A DNA stretch of 64,000 nucleotides, taken from Ruegeria sp. HKCCD7303. GTDB taxonomy: Bacteria > Pseudomonadota > Alphaproteobacteria > Rhodobacterales > Rhodobacteraceae. The stretch covers positions 310,001-374,000 of the forward strand of contig NZ_WVRE01000002.1 in the NCBI RefSeq assembly GCF_013111185.1, given 5' to 3'. Within the stretch, counting starts at the first letter, position 1; each line of letters opens with the position of its first letter. A program made the position numbers and the translations under genes. Of this stretch, positions 1 through 9,467 are shown in pieces. The notes beneath the pieces are model-generated. The model was not told the origin of the DNA. It worked only from the letters and a program-made list of their open reading frames with translations, and did not search any database.

Positions 1-1
1 G

Positions 2-358
2 CGCGAGGCAAGAAAGGGCGCGATTGCCGAAGGTATTTTGGCGGCTGTAAAACGCGGGGTGAATTGCCCGGCGGATAAGCTGCCAAAGGTCGATACGTCG
101 CGCGATAAGCTGAAGGTCAACCCGGCATTGGCCGACTTGCTGCGGGTTCTTCTGAAATCCAAGACAGAGAGCTCCGGCGTAGCCGCTAAACTGATCGCCA
201 CCAGCTCTGAACTGGATCAGATCGCCGCTGGCGAGCGCGACTTGCCCGCGATGTCTGGCTGGCGGTTCGAAGTATTCGGCGAAGACGCGCTGAAGCTATG
301 CGAAGGCAAGATCGCTTTGGCTGCTAAAGGGCAGGCGGTCAAGGTTGTGTCGCTTTAG
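2..358 (+). CDS. rnd: Ribonuclease D, C-terminal part (partial at window start)
   Basis: The reading frame is open from the first base and stops at 356-358, so only about the last 118 residues are present. They resemble the C-terminal HRDC-type helical region of ribonuclease D, including a stretch like NPALADLLRVLLKSK and the acidic/basic helices after it. RNase D is a 3'-5' exoribonuclease acting in the cytoplasm on tRNA 3' ends and structured RNA. The DEDD catalytic domain would lie upstream, outside the window. The assignment rests on the HRDC-like tail alone, so another HRDC protein cannot be fully excluded. Confidence 0.75.
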   Translation, partial: REARKGAIAEGILAAVKRGVNCPADKLPKVDTSRDKLKVNPALADLLRVLLKSKTESSGVAAKLIATSSELDQIAAGERDLPAMSGWRFEVFGEDALKLCEGKIALAAKGQAVKVVSL

Positions 359-364
359 AAGGTT

Positions 365-895
365 TTAGCGCCGTCGCGACTCTAACGCGTTCTGCTGTCC
401 AACCACACGCACCAGTCGAATGCCTTCAAGATCCTGACGACTGACATTCACAGCGTCCGACACCATGCGGGTACGTTCGGATCCTTGAGGTGTTTGCGCG
501 CTGGGATAGTTCACGAGGAACTCAAATTCCATTGTGCCGTTTTTCTCGTTCTCTTCCGAGTTCACACGAACCAGGCGGGCATTGTATGCGCCCTGACGGA
601 CAGCCGTTCCCGACGCATAAATGATGGCACCGGTTGGGGTGGGATCGATGCGCAGCTCGTCAATCTGACCGATTGGAATGCTGGTGTCCGCGATATTCGG
701 GCGCGAAAACAGGCCCGTGCCTTGTCTTTGCTGAGGAACCAAAGCGTCAGCTGCGTTAGGGTCCGGCGGCGTTTCAGCTTCTACCGATCTGCTTGAGCCA
801 AACCAATTCGACGGGTTCACCCGAGAATCACGCCAGCCGCTGCATGCAGTCAAGGTCAGCGTGGCGATGATAAGAACGGACAGAGATTTTTGCAT
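365..895 (-). CDS. Predicted lipoprotein of unknown function
   Basis: The protein of about 176 residues starts with MQKSLSVLIIATLTLTACSG, a short positively charged N-terminus, a hydrophobic core and a lipobox ending at Cys18, so it should be lipid-anchored to the envelope. An ATG six codons upstream (913) exists, but the chosen start gives the cleaner signal peptide. After the anchor comes a Pro/Asn-rich linker and then an all-beta-looking domain. I recognise no catalytic motif. It converges on rnd with a 6-bp gap and is divergent from sufE. It looks like a conserved alphaproteobacterial lipoprotein, but I cannot assign a role. Confidence 0.75.
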   Translation of the reverse strand: MQKSLSVLIIATLTLTACSGWRDSRVNPSNWFGSSRSVEAETPPDPNAADALVPQQRQGTGLFSRPNIADTSIPIGQIDELRIDPTPTGAIIYASGTAVRQGAYNARLVRVNSEENEKNGTMEFEFLVNYPSAQTPQGSERTRMVSDAVNVSRQDLEGIRLVRVVGQQNALESRRR

Positions 896-1034
896 GGACC
901 CACAGCTTTTCACACGAATACAGGCAATGGGTTAGCGCAAATTCCTCGCGTTGAAAAGCCACCGCGGGGCTGGACAGCAGGTGGTCGTCGGCATAGGTCA
1001 CAGTTGGTACCGAAACCAAAAGGATCGCCGCACC

Positions 1035-1445
1035 ATGGCCACGCCCGCCTTTGAAGACATTGTCGAGGATTTCGAGTTTCTGGAGGACTGGGAAGACCGG
1101 TATCGCCATGTCATCGAACAGGGCAAGGCGATGGACCCATTGGATGACGCGTTCAAAGTTCCAGCAACAAAAGTGAACGGGTGTGCCAGCCAAGTCTGGC
1201 TGCATCCGATGATCGAGTCCGGTGTTTTCAAATTCGATGGCGACAGCGACGCGCTGATCGTGCGAGGGCTCATTGCTGTCCTGCGCTCCTTGTATAATGG
1301 TCTGCCCGTAGCCGAAGTGCCCAAGGTTGATGCTGGAGCAGAACTGGCGCGTTTGGGGCTGAATGATCATCTGTCTGCACAACGGTCCAACGGCCTTCGT
1401 GCCATGATCGAACGCATACGGCAGGTGGCCCAGGAAAACGCGTAA
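1035..1445 (+). CDS. sufE: Cysteine desulfurase sulfur acceptor SufE
   Basis: The 136-residue protein carries the SufE hallmark VNGCASQVWL with the sulfur-accepting cysteine at about position 50, and the following FDGDSDALIVRGLIAVL helix typical of the family. SufE takes persulfide sulfur from SufS and passes it to the SufBCD scaffold during Fe-S cluster assembly in the cytoplasm. The start at 1035 gives the family-typical N-terminus; the frame is open upstream to 951, but that extension has no family character. The length is normal. The rest of the suf operon is not next to it, so this copy is a stand-alone gene. Confidence 0.92.
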   Translation: MATPAFEDIVEDFEFLEDWEDRYRHVIEQGKAMDPLDDAFKVPATKVNGCASQVWLHPMIESGVFKFDGDSDALIVRGLIAVLRSLYNGLPVAEVPKVDAGAELARLGLNDHLSAQRSNGLRAMIERIRQVAQENA

Positions 1446-1447
1446 GG

Positions 1448-2107
1448 TCAGGTCGGACGGTTTGCCCAATCTGACAGCGTGGTTTCCAAATCGCCATAGC
1501 CGGTAAAGCGCCGCTCGAACTCCAAACCCATCCTGTCCGCGCATTCTCGCGCACGTTCCGTGAGGTCCGGATCGTCGATCTGCGCTTGATAGATCAGTTT
1601 GGTGTAGTTGCCGAAATACATATCCCGCAGCTCTGGGTGTCGATCCAGACCCAAGGGTTTCCAGACAAAGGCGTCAAATTGCCGGGCCAAAAAGTCGGTC
1701 AGGTAAAAGGCCGTGGTCTCATCCTCGCCGCGCGCCTCAAAGGCTTGGTTGCCTTCGAAGAACGAGTAACAATGCGGGCCCTTGACCATCTCGACCCCCA
1801 GCTTTTCACAGGCTTGTTGAAGCAGGCCGCCGGTCCCGCAATCTGCGTAGACCACATAGATTTTGTCGAATTGGTCCCGGTGCTTGGCCACAGCGTCTTC
1901 CACAGCTTGCGTGATCCGTTCCGGGTGGACATGAAGAATCGCAGGCAGGCATGTCAGCGCCATGTGATCCCAGCCGTTACGCGATTTGATATCCAGAATC
2001 TCTTTGGCCAACGCCCCACATGCGATCAGCAGGATACGGCCAGATTCGGTGTCGGTGTAGCCTTTGGTCGTTAGGCTGGCATCATCAGGCAGAGCGTCGT
2101 TTGACAT
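1448..2107 (-). CDS. DUF1638 domain protein linked to corrinoid methyltransferases
   Basis: The protein of about 219 residues contains ILLIACGALAKEIL and YADCGTGG, followed by GPHCYSFFEG, cysteine-containing motifs that I associate with DUF1638. Members of this family commonly sit beside MttB-like methyltransferases and corrinoid proteins in Roseobacter genomes; their biochemical role is not established as far as I know. The start at 2107 (MSNDALP) is nine codons inside the longest frame. The next gene upstream on the same strand is a corrinoid-binding protein, but a terminator at 2296-2328 separates them, so this gene probably has its own promoter. The link to B12 methyl transfer is inferred from context. 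Confidence 0.8.
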   Translation of the reverse strand: MSNDALPDDASLTTKGYTDTESGRILLIACGALAKEILDIKSRNGWDHMALTCLPAILHVHPERITQAVEDAVAKHRDQFDKIYVVYADCGTGGLLQQACEKLGVEMVKGPHCYSFFEGNQAFEARGEDETTAFYLTDFLARQFDAFVWKPLGLDRHPELRDMYFGNYTKLIYQAQIDDPDLTERARECADRMGLEFERRFTGYGDLETTLSDWANRPT

Positions 2108-2295
2108 TGTGTGGCGTCCTCTGGGGTTGCTCACAGAAGAGGATGAATTTGACCTGCCGGCAAGCCTTGTTCCGACCTCTGATCGTAAACTGCCGACGTC
2201 TTCGGTTTGGTCCCGCCAAAATAGGTTGTGGTCAGAGACCTGCGCAACTTAGCGGTCGCGCTTGTTCCAAAGATATAAGCCCGAGCTTCTAAATG

Positions 2296-2328
2296 AAAAA
2301 GGGCCGCCCCAATCGGGCGGCCCTTTTG
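2296..2328 (-). terminator. Rho-independent terminator of the corrinoid-protein gene
   Basis: A perfect 9-bp GC stem (2301-2309 with 2315-2323) closes a 5-base loop. Read on the minus strand it is followed by a run of five T, just after the stop of the corrinoid gene at 2346. It also has TTTT on the plus side. Confidence 0.85.
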
Positions 2329-2345
2329 TGAAAATGTAAGGCGGA

Positions 2346-3044
2346 TTAGCCAGCCAGTTGGTTGTGCTTGCGGCCTACAAAGTCTTTTGCAGTTTCCACT
2401 GCAACAGCCGCGTCACGGCAGTAAGCGTCTGCGCCGATGGCTTTGCCAAACTCTTCGTTCAGCGGGGCACCGCCAACCAGAACGATATAGTCGTCACGCA
2501 CACCTTGTTCGACCAACGTGTCGATAACCACTTTCATGTAAGGCATTGTGGTCGTCAGCAGCGCGGACATGCCAAGAATGTCAGGCTGTTCGGTTTCCAG
2601 CGCTTCCAGGTAGTTTTCGACTGGGTTGTTGATACCGATATCAACAACTTCAAACCCTGCGCCTTCCATCATCATCGACACGAGGTTCTTGCCGATGTCG
2701 TGAATGTCGCCTTTGACGGTGCCGATGACCATCTTGCCAACGCGTGGCGCGCCGGTTTCTGCCAGCAACGGCTTCAGGATCGCCATGCCACCCTTCATGG
2801 CGTTGGCGGCCAGCAGAACTTCGGGTACAAACAGGATGCCGTCGCGGAAGTCATGGCCCACAATGGTCATGCCACCGACCAGAGCTTTGGTCAGAATGTC
2901 ATAGGGGGTCCATCCACGCTCCAGCAGGATGTTGGTTCCTTCTTCGATCTCTTCTTTCAGACCATCGTAGAGATCGTCGAACATCTGCTCGACAAGTTCG
3001 TCGTCGTTCAGTTCGGACAGGATGATGTCTTCTTCGTCGGACAT
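2346..3044 (-). CDS. Corrinoid (B12)-binding methyltransfer protein
   Basis: The 232-residue protein has the two-part build of MtbC/MttC/MetH-type corrinoid proteins: an N-terminal four-helix cap (about 1-95) and a Rossmann-like B12 domain (about 100-220). The cobalt-ligating motif is GDIHDIGKN with His115; the SALLTTTMPY and VLVGGAPLNEEF segments match the later binding loops. It carries a methyl group on cobalamin between a substrate-specific methyltransferase and an acceptor such as tetrahydrofolate. The start at 3044 (MSDEEDI) is preferred to an upstream extension of 24 codons. A DUF1638 gene lies downstream and an MttB-like gene 26 kb away (29390-30934), a plausible partner. The substrate (for example a quaternary amine) is not known. 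Confidence 0.9.
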   Translation of the reverse strand: MSDEEDIILSELNDDELVEQMFDDLYDGLKEEIEEGTNILLERGWTPYDILTKALVGGMTIVGHDFRDGILFVPEVLLAANAMKGGMAILKPLLAETGAPRVGKMVIGTVKGDIHDIGKNLVSMMMEGAGFEVVDIGINNPVENYLEALETEQPDILGMSALLTTTMPYMKVVIDTLVEQGVRDDYIVLVGGAPLNEEFGKAIGADAYCRDAAVAVETAKDFVGRKHNQLAG

Positions 3045-3293
3045 GGGGTATTCCCTGTGCTGGGCGGGCCATCGGCCCGTGGTGGCATTTTTTCCGTTTT
3101 GGCCAAAACGTCGCATTCTGACTGTGACGATTGCGACGTCGGTCGTTTCGGGACCGACCTATATGTCAAAAAATCACGTGGCTCGAATGAAAAATCCGCA
3201 TGATAATCGTGCATTCGGTTTGATCGCGGCTGTTTGGGGCGCTTTCATGAGGAGACTTGTACAAACCCGGGCGCAGGTTTATGTTCCAGGTGG

Positions 3294-3308
3294 GAACAAA
3301 AATAGAAC
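3294..3308 (+). promoter_or_regulatory. Perfect LexA box upstream of the radical SAM gene
   Basis: The sequence GAAC-AAAAATA-GAAC is the reverse complement of GTTC-N7-GTTC, the alphaproteobacterial SOS operator. It ends 11 bases before the ATG at 3320. The same motif precedes lexA at 10193-10207, which supports its meaning in this genome. Confidence 0.75.
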
Positions 3309-3319
3309 AAAGCGCCAAA

Positions 3320-4387
3320 ATGACTGTTGTACCAACCATAAAGGCCAGAGGAACTAATTCGAACGCCACTGGTCGGTTCGAGCGTTTTGCAACCGTAGCC
3401 ACCGATGATGGGTGGGAGATTGACGAATCCCCACCGCCTTTGCGCACCGAAACAAGGGACGAGGTGGCGCGCAGTGCGATTACGTACAATCGGTCTCCGG
3501 ATTTGCCGTTTGATCGATCCATCAATCCATATCGCGGTTGTGAACATGGCTGTGTCTATTGTTTTGCCCGGCCCAGTCATGCCTATCTGGGATTGTCCGC
3601 AGGGCTGGATTTCGAAACCCGCCTGACAGCGCGTCCCAACATGAGCTGTGTTCTGCGAAATGAATTGTCGTCCAAGTCTTATAAGGTCGCTCCGCTGGCT
3701 ATAGGTACAAACACGGACCCGTATCAGCCGATCGAGAAAGATCGCCTGATTACAAGGTCCTGCCTTAAGGTGTTGCACGAGTTCAACCATCCGGTTGCAA
3801 TTGTCACCAAGGGCGCTTTGATCGAGCGGGATCTGGACATTCTGACTGAAATGGCCAGCCGTGGATTGGTGCGCGTAGGGATCTCGCTGACCACTTTGGA
3901 TCCCGCTTTGTCGCGTCGGATGGAACCTCGTGCACCGTCACCGCAGCGGCGTCTGCGCATGATCCGCACACTGACCGAGGCCGGGGTTCCGGTGCGTATG
4001 ATGACATCTCCGATTGTGCCCGGCCTGACGGATCATGAACTAGAGAACCTGCTTGAGGCGGGACAGGAGGCAGGAGCAGATGCCGCCAGTTGGATCATGC
4101 TGCGATTGCCGCGTGAGGTGTCGCAGTTGTGGCAGGATTGGCTGGCCGAACACCAACCGGCACGGGCGGAAAAAGTGATGTCCAAGCTGCGCGACATGCA
4201 CGGTGGGCGGGACTATGACCCGCGCTGGGGCCACAGAATGCGGGGTGAGGGTGAGTACGCCGGAATTATTGCCCAAAGGTTTTCCAAAGCTTGCAAGCGG
4301 TTAGGGCTTTCTGTGAAATCTGCCCCTCTACGTTGCGATCTTTTTGAAATTCCGCCGCAACCCGGGGATCAAATGAGCTTGTTCTAA
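3320..4387 (+). CDS. PA0069-family radical SAM protein (spore-photoproduct-lyase-like)
   Basis: The 355-residue protein has the radical SAM cluster motif CEHGCVYC, with cysteines at about 74, 78 and 81. It is followed by FARPSH, which is characteristic of the PA0069/SplB-like group. Later parts (NTDPYQPIE, TKGALIERD, MTSPIVPGLTD) fit the family barrel. Members are thought to act on DNA or nucleic acid damage but most have no proven substrate. The start at 3320 (MTVVPTIKARG) is chosen because it follows the LexA box; an upstream ATG at 3257 would place the box inside the coding region. The SOS-type operator suggests damage-inducible expression, which supports a repair role by inference. Confidence 0.88.
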   Translation: MTVVPTIKARGTNSNATGRFERFATVATDDGWEIDESPPPLRTETRDEVARSAITYNRSPDLPFDRSINPYRGCEHGCVYCFARPSHAYLGLSAGLDFETRLTARPNMSCVLRNELSSKSYKVAPLAIGTNTDPYQPIEKDRLITRSCLKVLHEFNHPVAIVTKGALIERDLDILTEMASRGLVRVGISLTTLDPALSRRMEPRAPSPQRRLRMIRTLTEAGVPVRMMTSPIVPGLTDHELENLLEAGQEAGADAASWIMLRLPREVSQLWQDWLAEHQPARAEKVMSKLRDMHGGRDYDPRWGHRMRGEGEYAGIIAQRFSKACKRLGLSVKSAPLRCDLFEIPPQPGDQMSLF

Positions 4388-4470
4388 AGCCTAAATACAT
4401 CCCTGGGCTGACCGCTGAATAATATCGCAAAAGCAATTTCTTATACTGATTTCGAAATGCCCGATTGCAA

Positions 4471-4500
4471 AAAAGACCCTGGTTAAACCAGGGTCTTAAA
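4471..4500 (-). terminator. Rho-independent terminator of gltA
   Basis: AAGACCCTGG pairs with CCAGGGTCTT around a short A/T loop. On the minus strand the stem is followed by six T. It lies 22 bases past the gltA stop and may also serve the convergent radical SAM gene. Confidence 0.85.
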
Positions 4501-4521
4501 TATTTGTCGAAGTTTGGAGAA

Positions 4522-5817
4522 TCAGCGGTTTTCGATATCCACGTAATCCCGCAGTGTCTCGCCCAGATACAGCTGACGCGGGCGACCGATCTTGTTCTGA
4601 GGATCGGCAATCATCTCTTTCCACTGGCTGACCCAGCCTACTGTGCGCGACAGAGCGAAGATCGGCGTAAACATGGATGTTGGGAAGCCCATCGCCTCAA
4701 GAATGATCCCAGAATAGAAATCGACATTCGGGAACAGTTTCTTTTCGGCGAAATACGGATCTTCCAGCGCTTCTTTTTCCAGTTCTTTAGCGACCTGAAG
4801 CTTGGGATTGTCGTCAATGCCCAACAGGTCAAGAACTTCGTCTGCCGACTGTTTCATCACTTTGGCACGCGGGTCGAAATTTTTGTAGACACGGTGACCA
4901 AAGCCCATAAGACGGAACGGATCGTCTTTATCCTTGGCGCGGGCGATATATTCGGGAATGCGATCAACGGTGCCGATCTCTTCCAGCATTTCAAGACATG
5001 CCTGGTTGGCGCCCCCGTGGGCAGGACCCCACAAGCACGCAACACCGGCTGCGATGCAAGCGAACGGGTTCGCACCCGAGGACGATGCCAGACGCACGGT
5101 CGAGGTCGAAGCGTTCTGTTCGTGATCCGCGTGCAGAGTCAAAATCCGGTCCATCGCGCGGCTGAGGATCGGGTTGACCTCATAATCCTCGGCGGGAACG
5201 GCAAAACACATGCGCAGGAAATTCGACGCGTAGTCCAGGTCGTTGCGCGGGTAAACGAACGGCTGACCGATGTGGTATTTGTAGGCCCAGGCCGCAATTG
5301 TCGGCATCTTGGCGATCAGACGGTGCGAGGCAACCTCGCGCTGGTGCGGGTCCGAGATATCGGTCGAATCGTGATAGAAGGCCGACATTGCCCCGACAAC
5401 ACCGACCATGATGGCCATCGGATGCGCATCTCGGCGGAAACCGCGATAGAAATACTGCATCTGCTCGTGCAGCATGGTGTGACGGGTGATCGTGGTTTCG
5501 AACTTTTCCAGATCCTTTGCCGCAGGTAGTTCCCCATAAAGCAACAAATAGCAAACTTCGAGAAAGTGCGATTTCTCGGCCAATTGGTCGATCGGATAAC
5601 CCCGATGCAGCAGCTCACCTTTTTCGCCGTCGATATAGGTGATGGTGCTGTCGCAGCTAGCGGTCGAGGTGAAGCCTGGATCGTAGGTGAAAACCCCGGC
5701 TTGTCCGTATAGCTTGCGAATATCAACAACATCAGGGCCGGCGGTCGGGGAATGAACTGGCAACTCGTATTCTTTGCCGTGAACAGTCAGAGTGGCTGTT
5801 TTGTTGCTGTCAGTCAT
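4522..5817 (-). CDS. gltA: Citrate synthase
   Basis: The 431-residue protein is a typical hexameric bacterial citrate synthase. It has the active-site segment [18 protein letters not shown], the [14 protein letters not shown] helix and the N-terminal extension typical of type I gram-negative enzymes. It condenses acetyl-CoA and oxaloacetate at the entry to the TCA cycle. The start at 5817 ([12 protein letters not shown]) follows a GAAGGGACGACT leader that serves as ribosome binding site. The gene stands alone between gltX and a terminator, and the 120-bp gap to gltX leaves room for its own promoter. Confidence 0.97.
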   Translation of the reverse strand: MTDSNKTATLTVHGKEYELPVHSPTAGPDVVDIRKLYGQAGVFTYDPGFTSTASCDSTITYIDGEKGELLHRGYPIDQLAEKSHFLEVCYLLLYGELPAAKDLEKFETTITRHTMLHEQMQYFYRGFRRDAHPMAIMVGVVGAMSAFYHDSTDISDPHQREVASHRLIAKMPTIAAWAYKYHIGQPFVYPRNDLDYASNFLRMCFAVPAEDYEVNPILSRAMDRILTLHADHEQNASTSTVRLASSSGANPFACIAAGVACLWGPAHGGANQACLEMLEEIGTVDRIPEYIARAKDKDDPFRLMGFGHRVYKNFDPRAKVMKQSADEVLDLLGIDDNPKLQVAKELEKEALEDPYFAEKKLFPNVDFYSGIILEAMGFPTSMFTPIFALSRTVGWVSQWKEMIADPQNKIGRPRQLYLGETLRDYVDIENR

Positions 5818-5939
5818 AGTCGTCCCTTCTTCAATCATGCGCACGCCGGACAGACCTCCGGCGATACGGGCAACGATTGCGCGCGAACGCGCAATCCGGG
5901 TGTTAGCGGAGCAGCGTTACCCGACTATGAAGATTGGGT

Positions 5940-7340
5940 TTATTTCGCTGCCTCAGAAAGCCGCGCCAAGGTTTCATCCCGCCCTAGCACCAGCATCATG
6001 TCAAAAACCGAAGGTGTAACGGCCCGGCCTGCCAGTGCGGCCCGTAGCGGACCCGCCAGCTTGCCGAACTTGAGCTCCTTTGACTCGGCAAAGGAATTCA
6101 GGGCCTCCTCCAGTTCGTTCCGGGACCAGCTAGCATTTTGCAGCTGCGGCGTCAATTCCGACAGTATACCATCGGATACAGATGACAGCGCCTTCTCCGC
6201 CTTCTCATCCGGGACAATTGGGCGTTGGGTTAGCACAAAATGCGCTTTTTCAAGGAGTTCTGGGAAAGTACGCGCCCGATCCTTGAGGCAATACATCGCA
6301 CGTTCCAGATCACTGGATTGTGTCGAAGTGAGAGCAGGAAGGTTCGCTGCCGCGAGGTAATCTTCAATTTCCCGCCGCAGCGCAGCATCATCTGAGATTG
6401 CAATATGCTGTCCGCAGAGATTTTCCAGCTTTTTCAGATCGAAACGGGCCGGGCTTTTACCGATTCCGTCCAGATCGAACCACTCTTTTGCCTGCGCATC
6501 CGTGAAGAATTCGTCATCACCGTGACTCCAGCCTAAACGCGCCAGGTAATTGCGCATTCCAGCCGCGGGATAGCCCATGGCCTGGTATTCCTGCGCGCCC
6601 AGTGCGCCATGGCGCTTCGACAGTTTCTTGCCGTCGGGTCCATGAATCAGCGGGATGTGTGCCCACACTGGAACGTTCCAGCCCATCGCCTCGTAAATCA
6701 TCATCTGGCGTGCCGCGTTATTCAGGTGATCGTCGCCGCGAATAACGTGGGTGACGCCCATGTCGTAATCGTCGACCACCACCGCCAACATGTAGACCGG
6801 CGTGCCATCCGATCGCAGCAGGATCATGTCGTCCAGCTGATCGTTTCGAACGGTAACATCGCCTTGCACCTGATCGCGGATCACTGTCGCTCCGTCTTGC
6901 GGGGCTTTGATGCGAATGACAAATGGCGCATCAGGATGTGTTGCCGGATCAGCGTCGCGCCACGGGCTGCGGAACAGGGTTGATTTACCTTCGGCCCGCG
7001 CCTGTTCGCGAAAGGCAGCAATTTCTTCCTGTGTCGAGAAGCACTTGTAAGCCTTGCCTTCGGCCAGCAATTGATGCGCAACCTCGGCGTGGCGGGCCGC
7101 CCCTTCGAACTGGCTGATTACGTCGCCGTCATGGTCCAGACCCAGCCATGCCATACCTTGCAGGATCGCGGCAGTCGCTTCAGGTGTCGAGCGTTCGCGG
7201 TCGGTGTCTTCAATCCGAAGCAGGAACTTGCCGCCACGACCCCGTGCATAAAGCCAGTTAAACAACGCGGTACGCGCGCCGCCAATATGCAGAAAACCTG
7301 TAGGTGAAGGGGCAAAACGGGTGACGACCTGGTCGGACAT
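5940..7340 (-). CDS. gltX: Glutamyl-tRNA synthetase
   Basis: The 466-residue class I synthetase begins [21 protein letters not shown], containing the HIGH-type ATP site, and has the KLSKRHG form of the KMSKS loop near the middle. It charges tRNA-Glu (and in many alphaproteobacteria tRNA-Gln, for later amidation). The C-terminal third is the helical anticodon-binding domain. An in-frame ATG at 7376 (MPDTVTK) could add 12 residues, but the family N-terminus fits 7340. It is divergent from comEC, whose start lies only 78 bp away, so the two promoters must overlap. Confidence 0.96.
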   Translation of the reverse strand: MSDQVVTRFAPSPTGFLHIGGARTALFNWLYARGRGGKFLLRIEDTDRERSTPEATAAILQGMAWLGLDHDGDVISQFEGAARHAEVAHQLLAEGKAYKCFSTQEEIAAFREQARAEGKSTLFRSPWRDADPATHPDAPFVIRIKAPQDGATVIRDQVQGDVTVRNDQLDDMILLRSDGTPVYMLAVVVDDYDMGVTHVIRGDDHLNNAARQMMIYEAMGWNVPVWAHIPLIHGPDGKKLSKRHGALGAQEYQAMGYPAAGMRNYLARLGWSHGDDEFFTDAQAKEWFDLDGIGKSPARFDLKKLENLCGQHIAISDDAALRREIEDYLAAANLPALTSTQSSDLERAMYCLKDRARTFPELLEKAHFVLTQRPIVPDEKAEKALSSVSDGILSELTPQLQNASWSRNELEEALNSFAESKELKFGKLAGPLRAALAGRAVTPSVFDMMLVLGRDETLARLSEAAK

Positions 7341-7418
7341 GGTGGGGATTAACCTTTTGGTAACCGTATCTGGCATAGTTTGACGCCTGTCTAACGAGCC
7401 CGAAGGACGGGGGCAACC

Positions 7419-9467
7419 ATGCGTGTTCTTGCACGGGTTGAGGCCGCGCTGCTGCACCAGACTGGGTACATGTTCCCATGGACGCCGGTGATGCTGGCAA
7501 CCGGGATTGGCCTGTATTTCGGCATCCGGGCAGAACCTGCCATGCCGGCCTACGCTGGTCTGGTTTGTCTATGCTTGGCTTTCGCCTTTGCGCGCCGCTG
7601 GCTTGCGCCGGGGGTGGGGTCGTTGGCCATCGGGGGGGCGTTGATCGCTGCTGGTTTCTGCCTGGCAGGTGTTCGCGCCCATATGGTGGCAGAACCGGTT
7701 CTGTCATGGCGGTATTATGGCCCTATCGAGGGGAGGGTCGTCGCCATGGATCGGTCTGCCTCGGATGCGTTGCGGTTGACGCTTGATCAGGTGCGCATAG
7801 GGGACGTGCCGCAGGAGCGAAGGCCGCAGCGCGTCCGTCTTTCTGTTCATGCCCCAACCGGACCTATTGCACCGGGGCAGAGGATTATGACGACGGCGCA
7901 TCTGTCTCCACCACAAGGGCCCGTAGAACCCGGCGGGTTCGATTTCCGCCGTCACGCCTGGTTCCAGAGTTTAGGCGCGGTGGGGTACACCCGCGTTCCT
8001 GTTCTTACCATCGCACCAGCTTCGGACGGGATCGAGGGCGTTCGGATAACCGCAATCCGAATGGCCATATCGCAGCGCGTGAAGGAAATACTACCTGGTG
8101 AAATTGGTGGCTTTGCAGCAGCAGTAACCACCGGGGATCGCAGTGGTATGGGGCAAGATACGCTATCGTCGCTGCGCGCATCGAACCTTGCACATCTGCT
8201 GGCAATCTCGGGGCTGCATATGGGGCTGCTGACGGGATTCGTATTTGTGGCTTGCCGCATCTGTCTGTCGTTACTCCCGGCGCTTGCGCTGCGCTTGCCT
8301 GTGCGAAAAGTTGCCGCTGTCTGCGCCTTGTGCGCGGCGACTGTCTACCTGATGTTGTCCGGCGGAAATGTCGCGACCGAACGTGCCTTTGTCATGGTTA
8401 CGGTCATGCTGGGAGCGGTGCTGATCGACCGCCGGGCGATCTCTCTCCGCGCCGTGGCGGTTGCGGCGGTGATCGTTCTGCTCCTCAGGCCGGAATCCCT
8501 GTTAAGTCCGGGATTCCAGATGTCATTTGCAGCAACCACAGCTCTGGTCGCCGTGTTCGGGGCGCTGCGCGAAGTGGGTCCCTTGCCTGGACCGAAATGG
8601 ATTAAGCCGGTGGTTGGCGTGCTGATGTCCTCGGCCATTGCCGGGCTTGCGACGGCTCCGATCGGTGCCGCGCATTTCAATACCATGTCGCACTACGGTC
8701 TTTTGGCAAATCTGCTCTCTGTTCCGGTTATGGGTTTGTGTGTTGTTCCAGCGGCGGTTGTCGCCGCGCTATTGGCTCCTCTGGGGCTTGAGACGATTCC
8801 CCTGACAGTGATGGGGTGGGCATTGCAGTGGATTTTGACGGTGTCACATTGGGTTTCGAATCTGCATGGCGCACAAGGTTATGTGGTCAGCCCGCCGTGG
8901 TACGTTCTGCCTGTTATCGCCCTGGGCGTTTTGTGGATCGCGCTGTGGCAGGGACACGCAAAGTGGATTGGGATGTGCCCGATTTTGGCGGGCTTTCTGC
9001 TGTGGACTGCGGGGCAACGCCCCGACGCCCTGATCGCCGAAACCGGAGGTTTGGTCGGCGTGATGACGGAACAGGGGCGCGCGTTGAGCAAAGGCAAAGG
9101 CAGCGGGTTTGTCGCAACTGTTTGGCTTGAGAATGACGGGGATGGTGTCGATCAGGTTCAGGCCGCGCTCAGATGGCCCGAGACGAACGCAATCCAGCGC
9201 TACCTGATGAAAGATCAGGAGATTATCCACCTGACTGGCAAAAGGGCTGCAAACGGGTTTGACGAATGCAAGGCAAACCAGATCATCGTCTCTGCTGTGG
9301 CTCTGAATTTGCAGGGGCCGTGCGGGGTCTTTGACCCCGATCGCTTGTACGAAACCGGCAGCTTGTCTGTTCTAAACGGAAAGCTGATATCAAGTGCCGA
9401 GCTAACGGGGCAAAGGCTTTGGTCCCCAAACGCGACCGGGGACCTTCCGTCCAAGCAGGATCAGTAA
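7419..9467 (+). CDS. comEC: ComEC/Rec2-family DNA-uptake channel protein
   Basis: The 682-residue polytopic membrane protein has an N-terminal DUF4131-like region (to about 200). The central competence domain holds [13 protein letters not shown] and [13 protein letters not shown], followed by many membrane helices to about 520. In naturally transformable bacteria ComEC carries single-stranded DNA across the inner membrane. The usual metallo-beta-lactamase-like C-terminal domain is not seen: after the last helix there is only a soluble tail of about 150 residues without HxHxDH. The start at 7419 follows ACGGGGGC. The stop overlaps the convergent lexA stop by 7 bases. Confidence 0.9.
   Translation: MRVLARVEAALLHQTGYMFPWTPVMLATGIGLYFGIRAEPAMPAYAGLVCLCLAFAFARRWLAPGVGSLAIGGALIAAGFCLAGVRAHMVAEPVLSWRYYGPIEGRVVAMDRSASDALRLTLDQVRIGDVPQERRPQRVRLSVHAPTGPIAPGQRIMTTAHLSPPQGPVEPGGFDFRRHAWFQSLGAVGYTRVPVLTIAPASDGIEGVRITAIRMAISQRVKEILPGEIGGFAAAVTTGDRSGMGQDTLSSLRASNLAHLLAISGLHMGLLTGFVFVACRICLSLLPALALRLPVRKVAAVCALCAATVYLMLSGGNVATERAFVMVTVMLGAVLIDRRAISLRAVAVAAVIVLLLRPESLLSPGFQMSFAATTALVAVFGALREVGPLPGPKWIKPVVGVLMSSAIAGLATAPIGAAHFNTMSHYGLLANLLSVPVMGLCVVPAAVVAALLAPLGLETIPLTVMGWALQWILTVSHWVSNLHGAQGYVVSPPWYVLPVIALGVLWIALWQGHAKWIGMCPILAGFLLWTAGQRPDALIAETGGLVGVMTEQGRALSKGKGSGFVATVWLENDGDGVDQVQAALRWPETNAIQRYLMKDQEIIHLTGKRAANGFDECKANQIIVSAVALNLQGPCGVFDPDRLYETGSLSVLNGKLISSAELTGQRLWSPNATGDLPSKQDQ

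Noticed and set aside
2358..3203. 281-codon plus-strand frame opposite the corrinoid gene
   Set aside because: Antisense shadow; no recognisable domain and no ribosome site.
4465..5529. 354-codon plus-strand frame opposite gltA
   Set aside because: It is fully antisense to a conserved gene, and the composition follows the third-codon bias of gltA.
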